DNA of 64,000 bases from Siphonodentalium dalli (taxonomy: Eukaryota; Mollusca; Scaphopoda; Gadilida; Siphonodentaliidae), in contig CP136066.1 in the NCBI GenBank assembly GCA_032622095.1, positions 51,184,911-51,248,910 of the forward strand, written 5' to 3'. The notes beneath the pieces are model-generated. The model worked only from the letters and a program-made list of their open reading frames with translations, ran no database searches and was not told the origin of the DNA. Made by a program: the position numbers and the translations under genes. Shown in pieces: positions 59,620 to 64,000 of the stretch. Position 1 is the stretch's first letter, and each line of letters opens with the position of its first letter.

Positions 59620-60355
59620 ATATAACGAAGTACTGAGTACTGGGTTGATTAGCTCTGTCAAAATCAATATCCACTTACACAAGTTGTGAATAACAAACAT
59701 TTAGAATAACTCAATGTTATCATTAATGGTTTGCATTATGGACGCAGCATCAACGTATCCTGTCCAATTAGCACAGCATGATGATCTTTGGACCCCAAAG
59801 TCCTCTCTGTGTCACTGACATGAGGATCTTTTGAAATTTGAGCATAACTATGTCATTTTGAAGTTGAAATTTATTCCACACCCGCTGAAGCGAGGCACAT
59901 GTGTAACTTGAGCCCAGCGACTGGATACATATTGATGCATACCACTACCACGAGGGCAATACAAGCCAAAAACGATGACGTACATGTCGTCAGTGATCCC
60001 CTCCAGTGATGCACAGAAAATTGCCGATTTTTCATCAGATTTAAATCACAATAAAGATAGTTATAGTATCAACGGTAGTGACTAAACTTATCCAAACAAT
60101 GGTGTGGAATAAATACAGAACACAACTTGCATGATGATATAGAATATTTTATTGAACTCGTTGCTCTGCTTTCGTGAAAGTTATCAAAGCGCCGTCCGCA
60201 TGTGCACGTGACAATCTGGTTGTTTTCAATTTTGCTCCGGAAAAAATCTCGATTTTCACCTTTTGACATTCCATTTGGATACCTATGTTCGTTTGGTGTT
60301 TTGGCAGTTATGACCGACTTGATTAGTGATCCGTTGGCAATAAGCGGGACTAGTA
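59620..60355. other. no supported gene
   Basis: Short overlapping frames on both strands at 60069-60450. The plus frame at 60202 conflicts with the more protein-like frame at 60356. Confidence 0.4.
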
Positions 60356-60632
60356 ATGGCCATGGACTTGAAAACAGTTCAGTTCGTTCCCAAATTAACT
60401 GTGACATTCGACAAGGAGAGGAAACGGATGGGGCGAATTTCGCACCGTGATATATTGGAAGCTATTAACATTCTGGTGGAACGCGGTGTTGAAAATGGTT
60501 CTGATAACTGTAAGTACAGATGGTACCACATATGAACTACTCGAACATTACTTAAAACCTGACAGAAGAACTATTAGACTTCAATATATGCCCCAGACGT
60601 ATATCCCGATTTCCTTTCAGTTTTCTATCTAA
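60356..60632 (+). pseudogene. frameshifted coding fragment, possibly retroelement ORF1 N-terminus
   Basis: A frame from ATG 60356 reads 'MAMDLKTVQFVPKLTVTFDK', then 'ERKRMGRISHRDILEAINIL' and 'VERGVEN'. A shift of frame near 60495 gives 'LITVSTDGTTYELLEHYLKP' and 'RRTIRLQYMPQTYIPISF', ending at 60632. Together they look like one continuous globular protein of about 90 residues broken by a frameshift. A gtaagt at 60510 could instead be a splice donor. I do not recognise the family with certainty. The context, other mobile-element ORF pieces to the right, favours a retroelement origin. Confidence 0.35.
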
Positions 60633-60848
60633 TTAATGTCAACTTCTGTGTGGTATTTAGCTTAAGTCTATATTTTGGCCCCGTCGATATACAGATTCAT
60701 GCACTAGCTGAAAAACAGACTCCATTCGAGAGCCTTTATTTAGCGTCAGATGTGCCTGCGACCCCCACACAAAGGGCACGTGGCCACTTCGTGCTTTAGG
60801 GGTCTGTGGCCTATGTGTGCGCTTTGCGCACACAACATACCGATCCTA

Positions 60849-60901
<53 letters not shown>
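60849..60901. repeat. (TC)n followed by (TA)n microsatellite
   Basis: A run of ctctctct with a few interruptions leads into atatatat. Just upstream, at about 60813-60834, 'gtgtgcgctttgcgcacac' is a short perfect hairpin. Confidence 0.9.
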
Positions 60902-60903
<2 letters not shown>

Positions 60904-61423
60904 GATCACATTATTATGCTAGGTTAATATTGGACCTAAATATTGACATTGGTTCATAATGGACTTATTTGATTCTGATATAAGCCCAAAGTGGAGTAAT
61001 ACCCGTTATTCAGTTGGATGATGCCACAGTGAAAACACATCTATAAAGAGCGCACATCTGGCGATGAAATAGGCCCAAAGTAACTCGTGGGCGCATTTTT
61101 TTTCTTATTGTTTGGTTTTTGTTTTTAGTTTAAATCAAAATGTTTAAAAACTAACGCCGTTATAACCTCTTCCAGGGTACACCGAGTCAACACACGAAAT
61201 TTGGTTGAAATCGGACCAGCAGTCTGGGAGACAAATACGGACAGGCAGACGGAAAAACAGACATATCCTACTCTTTAAGATACAAGAACTGTTGTTCATG
61301 AATTGGAGCAATTTGATTGGCCGAGGGGTGTGTTACCGTGTGAATCGGTTTATAAGTCACCTTGTGGACGGTGCTTCAGTGACACTCTACTTCAACGGAG
61401 TGTACTCAACCTTTTGTTTGTAG

Positions 61424-61729
61424 ACCCTGTCTGAAACAAAGACAAACAACCAACCAACCAATGACCATGACAATGAAGAGGCCGACAAGTACGATAACAA
61501 TCGAAAAGCAAGTGCTAACGGACTGGAAGATATCGACGAAGAGAGTGCACCATCATATAAACCTGAGGTGAAGCTAAATCCAGTCGTCTACATCGATAAT
61601 GCGAAGGCTATCACGAGGATTCGTTCGATTATATTCGTCACCAAACCGGAAACGATAAAAGTGCAAGCCTCTGGACCTAACTTCACCGACATAGGCTTGC
61701 TGATCGACGTGGCATTTATTATATTGTGA
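61424..61729 (+). CDS. unrecognised 101-residue open frame
   Basis: A frame open from stop (61421) to stop (TGA at 61727-61729) starts with a polar, acidic part ('NDHDNEEADKYDNNRKASAN', 'GLEDIDEESAPSYKPEV'). It ends with an alternating hydrophobic part ('NPVVYIDNAKAITRIRSIIF', 'VTKPETIKVQASGPNFTDIG') that looks like beta strands. Codon choice and composition are protein-like, but there is no good ATG or clear splice site. It may be one exon or part of a mobile element. Confidence 0.3.
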   Translation, partial: TLSETKTNNQPTNDHDNEEADKYDNNRKASANGLEDIDEESAPSYKPEVKLNPVVYIDNAKAITRIRSIIFVTKPETIKVQASGPNFTDIGLLIDVAFIIL

Positions 61730-62782
61730 TATTTCTCACTATTTGTATATCGTATTTTCAGTGGGACAATTATTTCATTGAACAAACTTATCCGCTATAA
61801 ACCAGACTTTCCCCAATACATGTCGAAGTATAATCCCGAGTACAATGGGCAGATCATTAATAATACACACCATTGTCAAATATATCCGCATGGTCTTATT
61901 CAATTTTACCGTGTATATAGTTACGCTAATCACGCAAATCGAGTTCAATCATGCCTCTAGCATTGTTTTTAACTTGGAAACTGTCACAAACACACATGGA
62001 TAAAAAGCTTCGGTAATTTGCGATACACGGAATTCGAATTTGGAAGTTGTTGCTGTCGGACACGTTTACCCGTCGGGATGCATGCTATGCGGTCCGGTGG
62101 GATCTTTATATATATCTATCGTTGCTGCTGTTAAATCTGTTGATCCATGTACAAATTAAAATGACTAATTCCCCGACTTTGATCTGTCTTCTTGAAACTC
62201 TTCAACCCGGAAATCAGCTCTACTACACATTTAAAGCCCCACTTAATTTTCGAATCCCCAGATAACTTTATATGAAATATATGCCATATTATATACTATT
62301 TCAAAGATAAAGCTCCAAACATTGTATTATTAAACAACTATTCGGTGTAATCAACTGTGAACATGTTGTTTTTGTTGAGATACCGACTTGGCGTTCTGTG
62401 CTCAAATTTCATTATTTTAAATGGAAGTGGAAATACATTTTTAGTTTGAATTCTGTGATATTCCGGGAGCCATAACGGGGGAAATCGTTATATTATTTCA
62501 GCTGTTTTCTATTTCTCTATGGGCATCTTCTGAGATACAGACGTTTCAAATGGTGATGAATTTTAGTATTTTACTCATATTTTATGGCACAGAGTGCTAT
62601 TAAAACCGTATATCAAGGCACTATAAAAATAATCGGTGACTCGAAAAATCAGTGGGCATTTAAACACAACGTTATGCAGCCCGACACAGTTTAATCTGCT
62701 GGCGTTCACACAGGGAACAATGATATTGCCTATTATAACAACCGACTCAGTAGAAGAACTGTAAATATATCCAACAGCATAG
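61730..62782. other. no supported gene
   Basis: Short frames only. About 62710-62780 may hold a frameshifted N-terminal extension of the following SGNH-like piece ('NISNSIAELSTTQLPRC' in another frame). Confidence 0.35.
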
Positions 62783-63154
62783 CGGAACTGTCAACAACAC
62801 AACTTCCCAGATGCAACGTTTAGTTTATGTAGTGAACTGCTTAGGAAAGGAAGAGGGCTGCGCCGACAAGACTATAGCAAGACGGCAGCCGATGTAAATA
62901 CATTCCTGAGTGAAATTTGTGCAAGTCGTACCAGCCTAAATTTTATTGACAATCACTTCATCTTTAAGAGTGTTGAAACTGGAAACGCTGTGAGACCGCT
63001 GTTCGATATAAAGGACTCTTCTGTGGTACATCTGAGCCCTGAGGGAAAGGATAAACATGAAAGGCGTATCACGGAGACAACAGCATCGGAGCGCAGGAAA
63101 CGGCACCTGAGTGAAACAGATATTCTCCCTGAGAGAAAATGTACTCAAATATGA
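62783..63154 (+). pseudogene. SGNH/GDSL-esterase-like C-terminal fragment
   Basis: The open frame reads 'FPDATFSLCSELLRKGRGLR', then 'DVNTFLSEICASRTSLNFID' and 'NHFIF', then 'LFDIKDSSVVHLSPEGKDKH', and a basic tail to a stop at 63152-63154. The pattern (hydrophobic strand with E-L-L-R, N..L...C, FIDN, then D...VHLS..G) is the C-terminal half of an SGNH-hydrolase fold, with the D-x-x-x-x-H of the catalytic Asp-His pair. The nucleophile Ser block I is absent. Such domains are carried by LINE ORF1s and related retroelement proteins in many marine animals. Likely a relic. Confidence 0.5.
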
Positions 63155-63620
63155 TGATTGATGTGTTCATGTCCACCCACATTCAATTGTTGAATATTCA
63201 TGCTTGAACTCACAAGCAACGAGCGTGCCCCTTGATGAGCATTTTATGCGAAATTTAAATACAATAGCGCGTTGTTCGCTGAGAGGAACGCCCACACATA
63301 TGCATTATTTATTCAATTAACGAGTTAATTCCGATTTTTAACTTAAGTAGCAATTATACTATATTATATGCCGACCGACGGTGCCGCAGGTCACTGGTAT
63401 GTTAGATTCTATATGGATTTCAAGACATTTACACTAAACCGCCTAATTTTGTAAAATGTCGCAAACAACTTTCTAGCTATTCCAGCATATACCGAAATAA
63501 TTTAATGATCAAACAGCCCGATGTTATGAACAATCCATGAACTGTAATGATTATGAAATGCATGACCATTGAAATCGTGAATTGGAGTGATTCGACCACC
63601 GCATACGGTCTGAACAATAG
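63155..63620. other. AT-rich spacer
   Basis: No gene seen between the SGNH-like piece and the ORF1-like piece. Confidence 0.45.
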
Positions 63621-64000
63621 AAGTACACACTCAGATTGTGCCCCTCGCAACGTCACCCAACGTCAGTGTTCAGTACTGAGGATGTCTTGGAAAAATTCGT
63701 CAGAGACACTCTAAAAATCAAAGACAAAATTCTCATCGACCGCGCACATATAATTGGGAGTAAAAAGTACTCAGGGTGTCGACAAATCGTTGCTAAATTT
63801 AACTTTTGTAAACAAAGGGTACTAATTAGGGAGAAAGCAAAGATGCTGGACCCAGCAGTGAAAGTATATATCAACGCACAATTTCCAAAAGAGGTCCAAT
63901 ATTACAGGAGAAGTGTTCTCCCATTGGCTAAGACACACATCCAACACCCTCCTCCGTACAAGAAAATATATGTAAGTGGGAAGAAAGTAGAGGGAATGGA
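63621..64000 (+). mobile_element. L1-type ORF1 protein fragment, runs off the window
   Basis: A frame open from 63621 to the window end reads 'TEDVLEKFVRDTLKIKDKIL', 'IDRAHIIGSKKYSGCRQIVA', 'KFNFCKQRVLIREKAKM' and 'INAQFPKEVQYYRRSVLP', then 'KKIYVSGKKVEG'. The order (amphipathic helix ending in I-K-D, I-x-R-A-H-x-I-G-x-K, R-x-I-V-A-K-F, K-x-x-V-L-x-x-A, FPKE-V...RR..L-P, ly-v-x-G) is that of the RRM plus C-terminal domains of L1-like ORF1p (Transposase_22). These are RNA-binding chaperones. An in-frame stop at 63618 leaves no N-terminal coiled coil, so it may be incomplete. ORF2 would be expected just beyond the window. Confidence 0.7.

Overview
This is a repeat-rich, AT-rich piece of an animal nuclear genome. 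Genes are split by spliceosomal introns, and there are many decayed LINE retrotransposons, tRNA-derived SINEs, TIR/MITE elements and minisatellites. Nothing looks prokaryotic. A NIT-domain guanylate cyclase and several dispersed repeats of the 'tagctcaactt...' and 'tagctcacctg...' type suggest a marine invertebrate, most likely a lophotrochozoan such as a mollusc. That placement is an inference and was not tested.

One convincing host gene is present, on the minus strand at about 10.78-17.85 kb: a membrane guanylate cyclase with an extracellular NIT domain. Four coding exons join in phase and give about 583 residues: short cytoplasmic N-terminus, TM1, NIT domain, TM2, linker/HNOBA region, and most of the cyclase catalytic domain. 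The last part of the catalytic domain was not found. Intron sequence holds a SINE, several TIR elements and, directly after the exon 4 donor, a minisatellite of about 1.25 kb whose units resemble that donor.

Layout: 0-5 kb, short repeats and a dead LINE carrying a MITE. 5.6-7.4 kb, a minisatellite interrupted by a CR1-like LINE tail. 9.5-17.85 kb, the minisatellite and the cyclase gene. 18-20 kb, a SINE with target-site duplications, then a possible decayed P2X7-C-like gene. 21-25 kb, dispersed repeats and a hAT-like MITE with an 8-bp target duplication. 26-30 kb, a nearly full-length but broken minus-strand LINE with a 3' hairpin. 32-40 kb, repeat elements with internal tandem monomers and two foldback elements. 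43-47 kb, dispersed repeats. 47-49.5 kb and 53-53.9 kb, further LINE remains. 54-60 kb, tandem repeats, a 0.8-kb tandem duplication and four 69-bp near-perfect palindromes. 60.3-64 kb, plus-strand ORF fragments including an SGNH-esterase-like piece and an L1-type ORF1 piece that runs off the window.

Apart from the cyclase, most coding-like sequence is mobile-element debris. All assignments come from reading motifs by eye; no database search was made.
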